DNA of 33,240 nt from Actinomycetota bacterium (lineage in GTDB: Bacteria; Actinomycetota; Actinomycetes; S36-B12; UBA10799): contig CAUJDH010000041.1 in assembly GCA_963169225.1 (NCBI GenBank), forward strand, positions 1-33,240, in the 5' to 3' direction. Numbering within the stretch: position 1 is the stretch's first letter; every line of letters starts with the position of its first letter. The notes under the pieces were generated by a model. That model did not search any database. It saw only the letters and a program-made list of their open reading frames with translations, and had not been told where the DNA came from. The position numbers were made by a program, and so were the translations under genes. Shown one piece after another: positions 26,066 to 33,240 of the stretch.

Positions 26066-27004
26066 ATGGGTTCGAGTGACACAGTGGCATCCTCCTTGGG
26101 AGCTGGAGCAGAACATCTGACCATCGCGGTAACAGGAAGCAACGGGCTTATCGGGAGTGCCGTATCGGCGGATCTGAGCAAGAAGGGTCACAGAGTCATC
26201 CGACTGGTGAGGCGCCCTCCCACGTCGGCAGACGAACGAGAATGGAACCCTGATTCTCCTCAATCAGAAATGCTCGATGGAGTAGCTGCTGTCATTCACT
26301 TGGCTGGACACAGCATCGCAGGTCGTTTCACTACCAAGCACAAAGATCTGATCCGCTCTTCCCGACTAGAACCAACACGCCTTCTCGCCCAAGCTGCCGC
26401 CGCTAGTGGGGTTAGCACTTTTGTCAGCGCCTCAGCAATTGGCTTCTATGGCGCGGACCGGGGTGACGAAACACTCACCGAGACTTCAACTCCTGGTGAC
26501 GGCTTCCTCGCCCACGTGGTACGCGATTGGGAAGCGGCGGCACTCGCCTCCCAGTCAGAGCAGCTACGAGTCGTCACCGTACGAACCGGAATTGTGCAAT
26601 CTGCGCATGGCGGCGCGCTGGCCATACAGCGCCCGCTCTTCTCAGCTGGTCTAGGTGGGCCTATGGGGTCTGGTCAACAATGGCAATCATGGATTGCAAT
26701 CGATGACCTTGTTGACATCTATCACCTCGCGCTCACCGATACCAGACTGTCCGGACCAGTAAATGCCGTTGCCCCTAACCCTGTACGACAACGCGAATAT
26801 GCAGCTGTCCTAGGGCAAGTGCTCCGCCGCCCAGCCAAGCTTCCCACCCCCTCGTTCGGGCCTAAGCTACTTCTTGGAAAAGAAGGTGCACGAGAGATCG
26901 CTTTCGCCAGCCAGAGAGTTGTTCCCGCTCGCTTACTCGAGCTTCCCCACCAATTTAGATTTGGTTCATTAGACGAGGCTCTCAAGCATGTTTTGGGGAA
27001 GTAA
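26066..27004 (+). CDS. TIGR01777-family NAD(P)-dependent epimerase-like protein (YfcH/SDR39U1 type)
   Basis: An atypical short-chain dehydrogenase of 312 aa. The dinucleotide loop GSNGLIGS is at about 24-31 (preceded by strand ITIAVT-like TIAVT), AAVIHLAGHSIAGRF marks the second conserved block, and FVSASAIGFYGADRGDE the catalytic region (Ser and Tyr). ILLGKEGAREIAFASQRV-type sequence near residue 272 and the final FRFGSLDEALKHVL match the DUF1731 C-terminal domain of the family. The first about 17 residues are extra. GAGG 8 bases before the ATG supports the start. The substrate of this family is unknown. It is often called a cell-division inhibitor SulA homologue, which is a misleading legacy name. 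Confidence 0.88.
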   Translation: MGSSDTVASSLGAGAEHLTIAVTGSNGLIGSAVSADLSKKGHRVIRLVRRPPTSADEREWNPDSPQSEMLDGVAAVIHLAGHSIAGRFTTKHKDLIRSSRLEPTRLLAQAAAASGVSTFVSASAIGFYGADRGDETLTETSTPGDGFLAHVVRDWEAAALASQSEQLRVVTVRTGIVQSAHGGALAIQRPLFSAGLGGPMGSGQQWQSWIAIDDLVDIYHLALTDTRLSGPVNAVAPNPVRQREYAAVLGQVLRRPAKLPTPSFGPKLLLGKEGAREIAFASQRVVPARLLELPHQFRFGSLDEALKHVLGK

Positions 27005-27030
27005 CGCTATTAGTTAGCGGCCTCTACAAA

Positions 27031-28101
27031 TCAATTTGGAAGGAGCTCCCACGCTCGACGTAGCCGTTCACGCCACCAGTCGGCACGTTCAGGGGCGATA
27101 GCCGCCTGAGCTAGCTCCAGCGCCTCTGCATCGGGGTTGTGGCGTTCCACGGGAAGAACTCCGCCTCGCGGCACTACGGGACTAGTTACAACATCGGTCG
27201 CCAATAGCTCCCCAGTACCCAAGCCACACGCGAACGGCAAATTTTCGACGACACCAGCCAGCGCCAAACCAGCGCTCAAACCAACCGAGGTGTCCATAGC
27301 TCCAGAGATAACGACTGGCACTCGAGCCGCTTCGATCACCTCATACGCAGCCGTAACTCCACCTAATGGCGGCACTTTGAGCACCAGGATGTCCGCTATC
27401 GACCCGTTAGCGATTCGCACTGGGTCATCGGCAGTTCGGATCGATTCGTCTGCCGCAACCATGGCTACGCTATTGCGTCGGACCTGGGCCAAATCCCCCA
27501 AATCCATGCACGGCTGCTCAACGTATTCCATACCCTTTGCAGCGTCGTCGAGTTCCGGAATCGCTTGTAGGGCTTCTTCGTAGGTCCAAGCACCGTTGGC
27601 ATCGACTCGAATTCTTGCTGGACGAACTTTTCCGGCGGACGGGTCATGAGCTGCTGCAATAGCCGAGTCCACGGCCTCACGCACCGCAGCCACCCGAGCA
27701 CAGTCATCGTCCAGACTGTTACCTTCACCACCGACTTTGATCTTGAATGTGGTCGCACCGTTAGATTCAAATGCACGCACGGCAAGGCTGGCAGCCGCCT
27801 CCGGTGTTAGTGCCGGGATGATCGCATTGACGCGGACTTCTTGTCGGACCGGATCTGGCCACTGACCGAAAGCGGCTTCGACTCCACCAAGGAGCCATCG
27901 ACTGGCCGTCAGATCGTCATATTCGGTGAATGGAGCGAACTCACCCCAACCACTTGGACCTTGGAGCAGGAGCCCTTCACGGTGCGTCACCCCTCGAAAC
28001 GGAACCTTGAGCTCCACCCGGAACGGAACGGCGTCGGCCAGAACCTCGCCTACGCCAACCTTCGCGGTCAGGGCGCGAGCCGTCGATTCAAACGCGGTCA
28101 T
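27031..28101 (-). CDS. menC: o-Succinylbenzoate synthase
   Basis: Enolase-superfamily dehydratase that aromatises SHCHC to o-succinylbenzoate. The catalytic residues can be read: K120 and K122 in TFKIKVGG, D167 in RVDANGAW, E195 in YVEQP, D218 in ADES (metal ligands) and K242 in LKVPPLGG. Actinobacterial hallmarks are REGLLLQGPSGWGEFAPF near 41-58 and SGAMDTSVGLSAGLALA. Length is 356 aa. The ATG at 28099-28101 has no Shine-Dalgarno and comes 39 bases after the menB stop. A TAGCCA six bases before the ATG is one base short of the TAnnnT leaderless pattern, so separate transcription is possible, but a menB-menC operon is simpler. Confidence 0.93.
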   Translation of the reverse strand: MTAFESTARALTAKVGVGEVLADAVPFRVELKVPFRGVTHREGLLLQGPSGWGEFAPFTEYDDLTASRWLLGGVEAAFGQWPDPVRQEVRVNAIIPALTPEAAASLAVRAFESNGATTFKIKVGGEGNSLDDDCARVAAVREAVDSAIAAAHDPSAGKVRPARIRVDANGAWTYEEALQAIPELDDAAKGMEYVEQPCMDLGDLAQVRRNSVAMVAADESIRTADDPVRIANGSIADILVLKVPPLGGVTAAYEVIEAARVPVVISGAMDTSVGLSAGLALAGVVENLPFACGLGTGELLATDVVTSPVVPRGGVLPVERHNPDAEALELAQAAIAPERADWWRERLRRAWELLPN

Positions 28102-28140
28102 CTAGGTTGGCTAACTCGTCGAGCAGATCCGAGCAGCCAG

Positions 28141-29073
28141 CTACGGACGCTTCGGGAACTTATCGAACTCGGGGCGACGACCCTCTTTGTAGGCGTCGCG
28201 ACCTTCTTGAGCTTCTTCGGTCATGTAGAACAACAGTGTCGAATCGCCAGCAAGCTGCTGAATACCAGCGAGTCCGTCATCCGCTGCGTTGTGTGAAGCC
28301 TTGAGCATGCGCAGAGCAAGCGGCGAATAGGCAAGCATCTCTTGGCACCAGGCCACCGTCTCAATCTCGAGATCTTCCAGCGGGATAACAGCATTCGCCA
28401 AGCCCCAATCGTAGGCTTGCTCGGCACCATACTGACGGCACAGGTACCAAATCTCGCGAGCGCGCTTCTGTCCGATCTGACGCGCCAACAAGCCGGAGCC
28501 GTAACCACCATCGAACGACCCCACTTTGGGTCCGGTCTGACCGAAGCGTGCGTTGTCGGCGGCGATCGTCAGATCACTCACAATGTGTAGGACGTGCCCA
28601 CCACCGATCGCGTAACCCGCCACCATTGCAACCACTGGCTTGGGCGTGCGACGAATTTGGATCTGCAGATCCAAAACGTTGAGGCGGCCGATCCCCTTCT
28701 TTGCCACTTCGTCGTCACCGATATAGCCATCGTTGCCGCGAATCACCTGGTCGCCACCGGAGCAGAAGGCCCAGTCGCCTTGGCCGGTGAAGATGATCGC
28801 CCCGACCTCATCGTCATCGCGAGCAATATCAAATGCCTCGCGCAATTCGAACAAAGTCTGCGGCCTAAAAGCATTGCGCTTTTCGGGCCGATTGATCGTG
28901 ATCTTGGCGATTCCTGCTTGTTCGCCAGAGGACTTCTCGAACTTGATATCGCCGTATTTCTTAACCGTCACCCAATCGGTTGCTGGCTTGATCGACGAAT
29001 AGGAAGGGTCGCTAAACGCTGGTGAGTCTTCGGCTACGACTGGTGGCAGCGGGTAGCGGGTACGGGAATCCAT
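28141..29073 (-). CDS. menB: 1,4-Dihydroxy-2-naphthoyl-CoA synthase
   Basis: Crotonase-fold enzyme that closes o-succinylbenzoyl-CoA to DHNA-CoA. The oxyanion-hole region FCSGGDQ is at 103-109, the second block [17 protein letters not shown] starts near 152, and the active-site loop [10 protein letters not shown] (D188) is typical of the MenB type with an Asp, as in Mycobacterium tuberculosis. The N-terminus has the extra roughly 40 residues seen in actinobacterial MenB. The start is ATG 29071-29073 (310 aa), as GGAGG lies 8 bases upstream; the longer frame begins at TTG and would include that Shine-Dalgarno. Confidence 0.97.
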   Translation of the reverse strand: MDSRTRYPLPPVVAEDSPAFSDPSYSSIKPATDWVTVKKYGDIKFEKSSGEQAGIAKITINRPEKRNAFRPQTLFELREAFDIARDDDEVGAIIFTGQGDWAFCSGGDQVIRGNDGYIGDDEVAKKGIGRLNVLDLQIQIRRTPKPVVAMVAGYAIGGGHVLHIVSDLTIAADNARFGQTGPKVGSFDGGYGSGLLARQIGQKRAREIWYLCRQYGAEQAYDWGLANAVIPLEDLEIETVAWCQEMLAYSPLALRMLKASHNAADDGLAGIQQLAGDSTLLFYMTEEAQEGRDAYKEGRRPEFDKFPKRP

Positions 29074-29103
29074 CGAGTAATCCTCCAATGTCAAAAACGA
29101 TGA

Positions 29104-29134
29104 TCTATAGGACTAGGCTAGACCTGTGTCTCAA
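29104..29134 (-). promoter_or_regulatory. Promoter of menB (TTGAGA - 19 bp - TATAGA)
   Basis: Reading the minus strand, TTGAGA (29129-29134, inside the first codons of menE) is followed after 19 bp by TATAGA(T) (29104-29109). Transcription would begin about 24 bases before the menB ATG, leaving a short leader with GGAGG. The match is good in both boxes though the spacer is slightly long. Confidence 0.55.
29114..29119 (+). promoter_or_regulatory. -10 hexamer (TAGGCT), leaderless promoter of menE
   Basis: TAGGCT is followed by 6 bases and the menE GTG at 29126; no Shine-Dalgarno is present. It is only 4 bp from the menB -10, pointing the other way. Confidence 0.6.
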
Positions 29135-30370
29135 CGCAAACTGACTCGGATTACCGTGGACGCCGGTCCAGACGGTGTTCAGGCCCTTGCCGCTCAGATC
29201 CCTGACGCGATCAATGGTGCCGGTCCCGCGATCACTCCTATGCCCTCTGGACCAAGAGGATACGTCGATAGTTTGGTCCATGCGATCCGTCCTGACGATG
29301 ATTCTGCCCCACTCGAATCAGATGATGTCGCCGTCGTTTTGGCCAGTTCTGGCTCCACCGGCACACCTCGAGGGATCTTGCTCACGGGTGCAAACCTGAT
29401 TCAGGCTTGCCATGCGACCGACGAACGACTCGGCGGCCCCGCTCGCTGGGTGCTGGCAATTCCCACCTATCACGTGGGTGGGTTCCAGGTCTTGGTTCGC
29501 GCTCACCTGTCAGGCATTCCCGTGATCCCACTGGAGTCGCTAGGGAGCGGCGGCCGATTCTCGCCCACGGAATTTGCTGAGGCAACAGCGATGGCTCGCA
29601 GCGTTAGCGACGCCGACGGCGCCCCGCTACGTGTGTCACTCGTACCGACCCAGCTCGCGCGCATTATCGATTCCGGTCCGGGAGCTGCTGCCAGCCTCGC
29701 CGAATACGACACGATCCTGCTTGGTGGCGCCGCTGCCCCTCCTGGTCTTGTGACTCGAGCAAAAGCGATCGGAGCCAAAGTCGTCACCACCTACGGTATG
29801 ACCGAAACGACCGGAGGCTGCGTATACGACGGTCGTCCACTCAAGGGAACTCGAGTTCGAATCCTCAAGCCGGATGCGCAAGGGGTTGGGCAGATCGCGA
29901 TCTCCGGACCGACTATCGCCCAGGGCTACCGCTTGCTGCCGGATGTCACCGAGAACGTGTTTGTGGATGGCGAACTGCGCACTTCAGACAACGGTTACGT
30001 TCACGAAGACGGAAGGCTGGTTGTTACCGGGCGCAATGACGATGTTGTCCAAGTCGGCGGTATCAGTGTTCCGATCTCACAGGTGGAGGCTTTGATCTCG
30101 TCCCATCCAGATGTCTCCGAGGCAGTCGTAGTGGCCACACCTGATCCCGAATGGGGGGCAAAAGTCGCTGCATTCGTGATTCCACATCCAGAATCCTCAT
30201 TGACCACAGCGGCTCGTCGCGAGGCTATTGTCGAATCCGTGACCGAGATGATGGGGAACGAAGCTCGTCCTCGCGTGATCGTTGAGCTTGATCACCTTCC
30301 ATCATTGCCCAGTAACAAGGTCGACCGTGTCCAACTGCGCAAACTAGCCGAACGGCATTCGGTGACCTAA
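29126..30370 (+). CDS. menE: o-Succinylbenzoate-CoA ligase
   Basis: Adenylate-forming ligase that activates o-succinylbenzoate for MenB. The P-loop SSGSTGTPRG is at 74-83, and IPTYHVGGFQVL, the A5 motif YGMTETTGG, the A7 Asp in LRTSDNGY and the hinge GRNDDVVQVGG follow. The invariant lysine is K398 in LPSNKVDR. At 414 aa the N-terminal domain is shortened compared with the 451-aa E. coli enzyme. The GTG start at 29126-29128 is supported by the -10 hexamer 6 bases upstream; the frame has no other good start before the conserved core. menA begins one base after its stop, so the two form an operon. Confidence 0.94.
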   Translation: MSQRKLTRITVDAGPDGVQALAAQIPDAINGAGPAITPMPSGPRGYVDSLVHAIRPDDDSAPLESDDVAVVLASSGSTGTPRGILLTGANLIQACHATDERLGGPARWVLAIPTYHVGGFQVLVRAHLSGIPVIPLESLGSGGRFSPTEFAEATAMARSVSDADGAPLRVSLVPTQLARIIDSGPGAAASLAEYDTILLGGAAAPPGLVTRAKAIGAKVVTTYGMTETTGGCVYDGRPLKGTRVRILKPDAQGVGQIAISGPTIAQGYRLLPDVTENVFVDGELRTSDNGYVHEDGRLVVTGRNDDVVQVGGISVPISQVEALISSHPDVSEAVVVATPDPEWGAKVAAFVIPHPESSLTTAARREAIVESVTEMMGNEARPRVIVELDHLPSLPSNKVDRVQLRKLAERHSVT

Positions 30371-30371
30371 A

Positions 30372-31289
30372 TTGGCAACGACAAGTGAATGGATCGGCGG
30401 AGCACGCCCCAAAACGCTACCCGCGGCAATCGTTCCGGTGGCAGTAGGAACCGGAGTCGCAGACTTCCTAATTTCAGAACTAAGCCCGTTCCAGTTCTGG
30501 CTACGAGCGATCCTTGCTCTTGTGGTCGCACTGGGTCTGCAAATCGGCGTCAACTATGCCAATGACTACTCCGATGGTGTTCGGGGTACCGACGAAATGC
30601 GGGTTGGTCCGATACGACTTGTGGGGCAAGGACTGGCCGAACCCAAAGAAGTTCGCAATGCCGCATTCATATGCTTTGGCGCTGCCGCAATAGCCGGGCT
30701 CTTACTTGTAATCCTGAGTCAATCCTGGTGGCTACTAGTCGTAGGTGCAATCGCGATCTTGGCTGCCTGGTACTACACCGGAGGCAAACATCCCTACGGG
30801 TACTCGGGTCTCGGCGAGATAGCGGTGTTCATCTTCTTCGGACCAGTCGCCGTTGTGGGCACAACCTTCGTACTAGTCGGGCACATTTCACTTGTGGCGC
30901 TGTGTCTATCTTTTGCAGTCGGGCTGCTCGCTTGCGCCTTGATGCTGACCAACAACTTGCGTGACATCTCAAGTGACATCGAATCTGGCAAACGTACACT
31001 CGCAGTTCAACTCGGCGACCGACGTACTCGCGACGTCTACATGCTCGCGATGACGCTTCCGTACTTGATTTGTGCCGCAGTCGGCTTACTCGGAATCGGC
31101 CTACCTGGTGGCTTCCCTAAAGGTGTATTCCTTGTGTTTGTCTCGCTACCGCTTGTCTACTTACCGTGGAGTAGTGTCCACCAAGGCGCACGCGGTTCTG
31201 ACCTTGTAAAAGTGCTCGGCTTGACCAGCCTGGTCTATGTGTTCTTTGGCGCGCTACTCACGATCGGGCTTTTCGTCAGTCACGCTTAG
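30372..31289 (+). CDS. menA: 1,4-Dihydroxy-2-naphthoate polyprenyltransferase
   Basis: Integral-membrane UbiA-family prenyltransferase that joins DHNA to the polyprenyl diphosphate tail, giving demethylmenaquinone. The first Asp-rich motif NYANDYSDGVRGTDE starts at N61 (N61, D65, D68), and the second, NNLRDISSDIESGKRTLA, lies near residue 195. GGARPKTLPAAIVPVAVGTG at the N-terminus is typical MenA. About eight or nine membrane segments are visible in 305 aa. The start codon is TTG (30372-30374), one base after the menE TAA, with only a weak GGTGA upstream; no better start precedes the conserved N-terminus, so coupling to menE is likely. Its last 36 bases overlap the end of the opposite-strand DUF4229 gene. 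Confidence 0.94.
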   Translation: MATTSEWIGGARPKTLPAAIVPVAVGTGVADFLISELSPFQFWLRAILALVVALGLQIGVNYANDYSDGVRGTDEMRVGPIRLVGQGLAEPKEVRNAAFICFGAAAIAGLLLVILSQSWWLLVVGAIAILAAWYYTGGKHPYGYSGLGEIAVFIFFGPVAVVGTTFVLVGHISLVALCLSFAVGLLACALMLTNNLRDISSDIESGKRTLAVQLGDRRTRDVYMLAMTLPYLICAAVGLLGIGLPGGFPKGVFLVFVSLPLVYLPWSSVHQGARGSDLVKVLGLTSLVYVFFGALLTIGLFVSHA

Positions 31290-31658
31290 CTCATCGGCTG
31301 GGGGTGACGGTAGCTCGTCAGCTGGCCGGAGTTCGTCGGCAAGAGTGGGCTCACCCTCCTCGACCTGCTCATTGAGCTTGTCGAAATGGTTGCCAACACC
31401 AGCGCCGATTTGATCACGGAGTTTACCCAACAGCAAATACGACAGTAGGGCCGAAATCACGAAGCCAATAATGATCCACAGGATTCCGCGGGCACCCAAC
31501 AGATACACAACTCCCAAACTGGCTGCCAGGAGTAGTGTGCGTGCCAGCGTGTAGAGCAGGATCGGATGCTTGGATCCGGTTGCTGAAGCTTGCTCGTCAT
31601 TCGTCAACGAGTTGACGTCTTGAGGTTCAGATTCGGGCGAGGATTCGGTGTCACTCAT
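31254..31658 (-). CDS. DUF4229-family membrane protein
   Basis: A 134-aa protein with a polar, acidic N-terminus (residues 1-30), two hydrophobic helices (about LARTLLLAASLGVVYLL and ILWIIIGFVISALLSYLLL), and an acidic Pro-containing C-terminal tail (PADELPSPPADELS). DUF4229 genes lie next to menA and ccsB/resB in many actinobacteria; I rely on that layout and on the two-helix pattern. Function is unknown. TAGGCT ends 6 bases before the ATG, indicating a leaderless mRNA. Its 3' end runs 36 bases into menA on the other strand. Confidence 0.8.
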   Translation of the reverse strand: MSDTESSPESEPQDVNSLTNDEQASATGSKHPILLYTLARTLLLAASLGVVYLLGARGILWIIIGFVISALLSYLLLGKLRDQIGAGVGNHFDKLNEQVEEGEPTLADELRPADELPSPPADELSVTDEKPDRE

Positions 31659-31664
31659 CCCACT

Positions 31665-31670
31665 AGCCTA
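31665..31670 (-). promoter_or_regulatory. -10 hexamer (TAGGCT), leaderless promoter of the DUF4229 gene
   Basis: Identical hexamer to that of menE, 6 bases before the ATG at 31658. Only 13 bp separate it from the divergent TAGACT at 31684-31689. Confidence 0.6.
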
Positions 31671-31683
31671 AACACTCGCAAAG

Positions 31684-31689
31684 TAGACT
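31684..31689 (+). promoter_or_regulatory. -10 hexamer (TAGACT), leaderless promoter of the PLDc_N gene
   Basis: TAGACT is followed by 6 bases and the ATG at 31696. There is no purine-rich ribosome-binding site in the 37-base divergent gap. Confidence 0.6.
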
Positions 31690-31695
31690 GGTCAA

Positions 31696-31968
31696 ATGGT
31701 CCGGGTGCTAGTGATTGTGATCCCTCTGGCGATCACCATTTACGCCTTTTTTGATGCGCTCAATACTGACCAATCTGAAGTTCGCGGAATGCCTAAATGG
31801 ACCTGGCTGGTAGCGATTTTCTTCCTAACGATTATCGGCGCGATCCTGTGGTTCGTGTTTGGTAGGCCACGCAAATCCCGCCCTGCGCCGCCCAACAACA
31901 ACTGGCAACAAAGACCAAACCCACCCCAAGGCCCCGATGATGATCCAGACTTCCTGAGGGGTATTTAA
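31696..31968 (+). CDS. PLDc_N-domain two-helix membrane protein
   Basis: A 90-aa protein with two hydrophobic helices (VLVIVIPLAITIYAFFDAL and WLVAIFFLTIIGAILWFVFG) separated by a polar loop ending MPKWTW, followed by a basic and Pro/Asn/Gln-rich cytoplasmic tail (RPRKSRPAPP to DDDPDFLRGI). The pattern W-x(n)-IIGAILWFVFGRP fits the phospholipase D-nuclease N-terminal (PLDc_N) domain. The catalytic nuclease part is absent, as in most such small actinobacterial proteins. Its role is unknown; its place beside menA and ccsB is commonly conserved in this phylum. Confidence 0.83.
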   Translation: MVRVLVIVIPLAITIYAFFDALNTDQSEVRGMPKWTWLVAIFFLTIIGAILWFVFGRPRKSRPAPPNNNWQQRPNPPQGPDDDPDFLRGI

Positions 31969-31979
31969 CCCTCAAGAAG
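31950..31979. terminator. Hairpin between convergent PLDc_N and ccsB genes
   Basis: Arms 31950-31960 and 31969-31979 (CTTCCTGAGGG / CCCTCAAGAAG) pair over 11 positions with a single mismatch around an 8-base loop containing the PLDc_N stop codon. No T-run follows on either strand, so it may instead be an mRNA-end stabiliser. Confidence 0.35.
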
Positions 31980-32001
31980 CATGCAGTGGTTTGAAGGGGA
32001 T

Positions 32002-32997
32002 CTAAACTCCAGCGTAGGAGTGGAGGCCAGTAGCCACCATGTTAACGAAGAAGTAGTTGAAGATGATTGTCACGAAGCCAATGAGTGCAATGATCGCTGC
32101 CTTCCTGCCACTCCAACCGGCAGTCGCGCGAGCGTGCAGGTAACCGGCGAAGACCACCCAAGTAATGAATGACCATGTCTCTTTTGGATCCCAGCCCCAG
32201 TAGCGACCCCATGCCGCCTCAGCCCAAATCGCACCGGCAATTACAGCAAAGGTCCATAGCGGGAACGTGAATGCGTAAATCCGGTACGACAAAGTATCTA
32301 AGCGAGCTGCCTGCGGAAGTTTGGAAACGAAACCACTCTCGATCTCGGCAGTACCCGCCTTGCGCTCGGCACGTTCCCGGATCAAGTACAGGACCGTCAC
32401 CATTGCGCCAACTGTAAATGCACCTGAGGCGACAGTGATTGACAGAACGTGGATGACTAGCCAGTACGACTTGAGCGCAGGCACTAGCGGGGCGCTCTCG
32501 GTGTAGAGGACAGTGACAGCTACACCCAGAATCAATAGCACAGCACCGGTGATAAGAACACCGAGCCAACGAACATCCGTCTTCGTCGAAAGAACCAAAA
32601 ACAACAGTGAGGCGACGAGCCCGATCATCAGTGAATACTCGTACATATTGCCCCACGGTGGGCGACCTGCTGAGAAGCCGCGACAGACAATTCCTGCCGC
32701 CAAGAACGCTGTCGCTAGCCATGTGAGAGCAAAAGCGATATTGCCCACACGTCGACCATTGTTTGCCTCAGCTTCAACGATGGTTTCTGGAACATCGCTG
32801 GTCGACGGACGCGGATCACCTTGCGCACCGACGGTGGCGCCAACAGGTACCTTCGCGTTAGCAGCCACAACTACAGGCTTGACCACTGCACGCTTAGCCA
32901 TCGAGACGGTGAACAGAATGAACGCAATCGCGAACACAGCCATCGAGCTGTAGACAAACATGTTGCTGTACTCAGCCATAGTGACACTATTGCCCAT
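32002..32997 (-). CDS. ccsB: Cytochrome c biogenesis protein CcsB (system II, CcsA-type haem handler)
   Basis: Membrane half of the CcsBA/ResBC haem-delivery and ligation machine for c-type cytochromes. This actinobacterial CcsB corresponds to CcsA/ResC of other bacteria. The 331-aa protein has about eight helices, and the tryptophan-rich haem-binding (WWD) motif is clear in AWGRYWGWDPKETWSFITW. Histidines on either side (in WLVIHVLSITVASGAF and in AGYLHARATAGW) are candidate haem ligands. Between the first and second helices is a soluble loop of about 50 residues. The ATG overlaps the resB stop by one base (TAATG) and AAGGAG lies 5 bases upstream. The two proteins act as one complex. Confidence 0.95.
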   Translation of the reverse strand: MGNSVTMAEYSNMFVYSSMAVFAIAFILFTVSMAKRAVVKPVVVAANAKVPVGATVGAQGDPRPSTSDVPETIVEAEANNGRRVGNIAFALTWLATAFLAAGIVCRGFSAGRPPWGNMYEYSLMIGLVASLLFLVLSTKTDVRWLGVLITGAVLLILGVAVTVLYTESAPLVPALKSYWLVIHVLSITVASGAFTVGAMVTVLYLIRERAERKAGTAEIESGFVSKLPQAARLDTLSYRIYAFTFPLWTFAVIAGAIWAEAAWGRYWGWDPKETWSFITWVVFAGYLHARATAGWSGRKAAIIALIGFVTIIFNYFFVNMVATGLHSYAGV

Positions 32998-33240
32998 TAC
33001 TTCTCCTTGCTAGGCGCGAACTGTTTCACGGTATCACCGACTTTGTCGACAACTGGCTCAAGTCCAGATTCTTCGACACGCGAAAGTCCCGCAACCTCAA
33101 CCTTTGTGTGGCCGTCCAGTTCGGTCAACCGAACCCACACGCGACGCCTGGGAATGAATAGCGACAGCATGAGTCCGCCCAACATGGCTATCGCGCTGAT
33201 AAGTGCGGGAGTTTGCCCCGGGTCGCGCGCCACGTCGAAG
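32997..33240 (-). CDS. resB: ResB-family cytochrome c biogenesis protein, C-terminal part (truncated by window edge)
   Basis: Only the last 80 or so residues are present; the frame stays open to base 33240. The visible start FDVARDPGQTPAL is followed by one membrane helix (ISAIAMLGGLMLSLFIPRR) and a soluble segment (VWVRLTELDGHTKVEVAGLSR), the normal C-terminal layout of ResB. ResB binds apocytochrome and works with CcsB. The one-base overlap with ccsB indicates an operon. Genes such as ccdA and a thioredoxin-like resA often lie upstream in this cluster, outside the window. Confidence 0.9.
   Translation of the reverse strand, partial: FDVARDPGQTPALISAIAMLGGLMLSLFIPRRRVWVRLTELDGHTKVEVAGLSRVEESGLEPVVDKVGDTVKQFAPSKEK

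Noticed and set aside
27005-27019. Hairpin CGCTA-TTAGT-TAGCG between the epimerase gene and menC
   Set aside because: Only a 5-bp stem without a U-tract; too weak to call a terminator.
1-33240. Mobile elements, CRISPR arrays, tRNA or rRNA genes
   Set aside because: No transposase or integrase frames, no regularly spaced repeats, no cloverleaf or ribosomal sequence seen by eye; the window is conserved housekeeping gene order.

Overview
The window looks like a chromosomal segment of an actinobacterium (Actinomycetota), probably a small, compact genome of moderate GC. The evidence is the gene content and order: a YbjN-domain gene followed by gpmA, an RsiG-type anti-sigma factor, YgfZ next to a nitrobindin-like protein, a 14-gene nuo operon bracketed by menG and a polyprenyl diphosphate synthase, and a menB/menE/menA/DUF4229/PLDc_N/ccsB/resB neighbourhood. 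Intergenic gaps are very short and several genes appear to be leaderless, as is common in this phylum. I cannot name the genus.

Layout. 1-1181 (+): the end of a YbjN-domain gene and gpmA, closed by a perfect bidirectional terminator. 1239-4502 (-): a lysine-rich histone-like protein, RsiG, YgfZ, a nitrobindin-like haem protein and a 51-residue membrane protein too short for most gene callers. 4545-4904 (+): a small DsrE-family protein. 4901-22650 (-): one compact operon, menG-nuoABCDEFGHIJKLMN-polyprenyl diphosphate synthase, with most genes overlapping by 1-11 bases. 22779-24083 (+): menF, divergent from that operon. 24195-25955 (-): menD. 26066-27004 (+): a TIGR01777-type sugar-epimerase-like protein. 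27031-29073 (-): menB-menC. 29126-31289 (+): menE-menA. 31254-31658 (-): DUF4229 membrane protein. 31696-31968 (+): PLDc_N membrane protein. 32002-33240 (-): resB (partial)-ccsB.

How it works together. MenF, MenD, MenC, MenE and MenB carry chorismate to dihydroxynaphthoate. MenA attaches the polyprenyl tail, plausibly made by the synthase at the end of the nuo operon, and MenG methylates the ring. Complex I (NuoA-N) then reduces the resulting menaquinone. CcsB and ResB mature c-type cytochromes for the later part of the chain. The window is therefore largely a respiratory-chain supercluster.

The less ordinary parts are: RsiG with two readable c-di-GMP-signature helices; the unannotated 51-aa membrane protein; a set of start codons with a TAnnnT hexamer exactly 6-7 bases upstream, used in tightly packed divergent pairs; a reversed-order HBHA/histone-like protein; a long acidic insertion in NuoG; and a 7-codon ORF whose stop overlaps the menD start. 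I saw no mobile element, CRISPR array, tRNA or rRNA. No gap exceeds 300 bases; the longest is 1716-1963.
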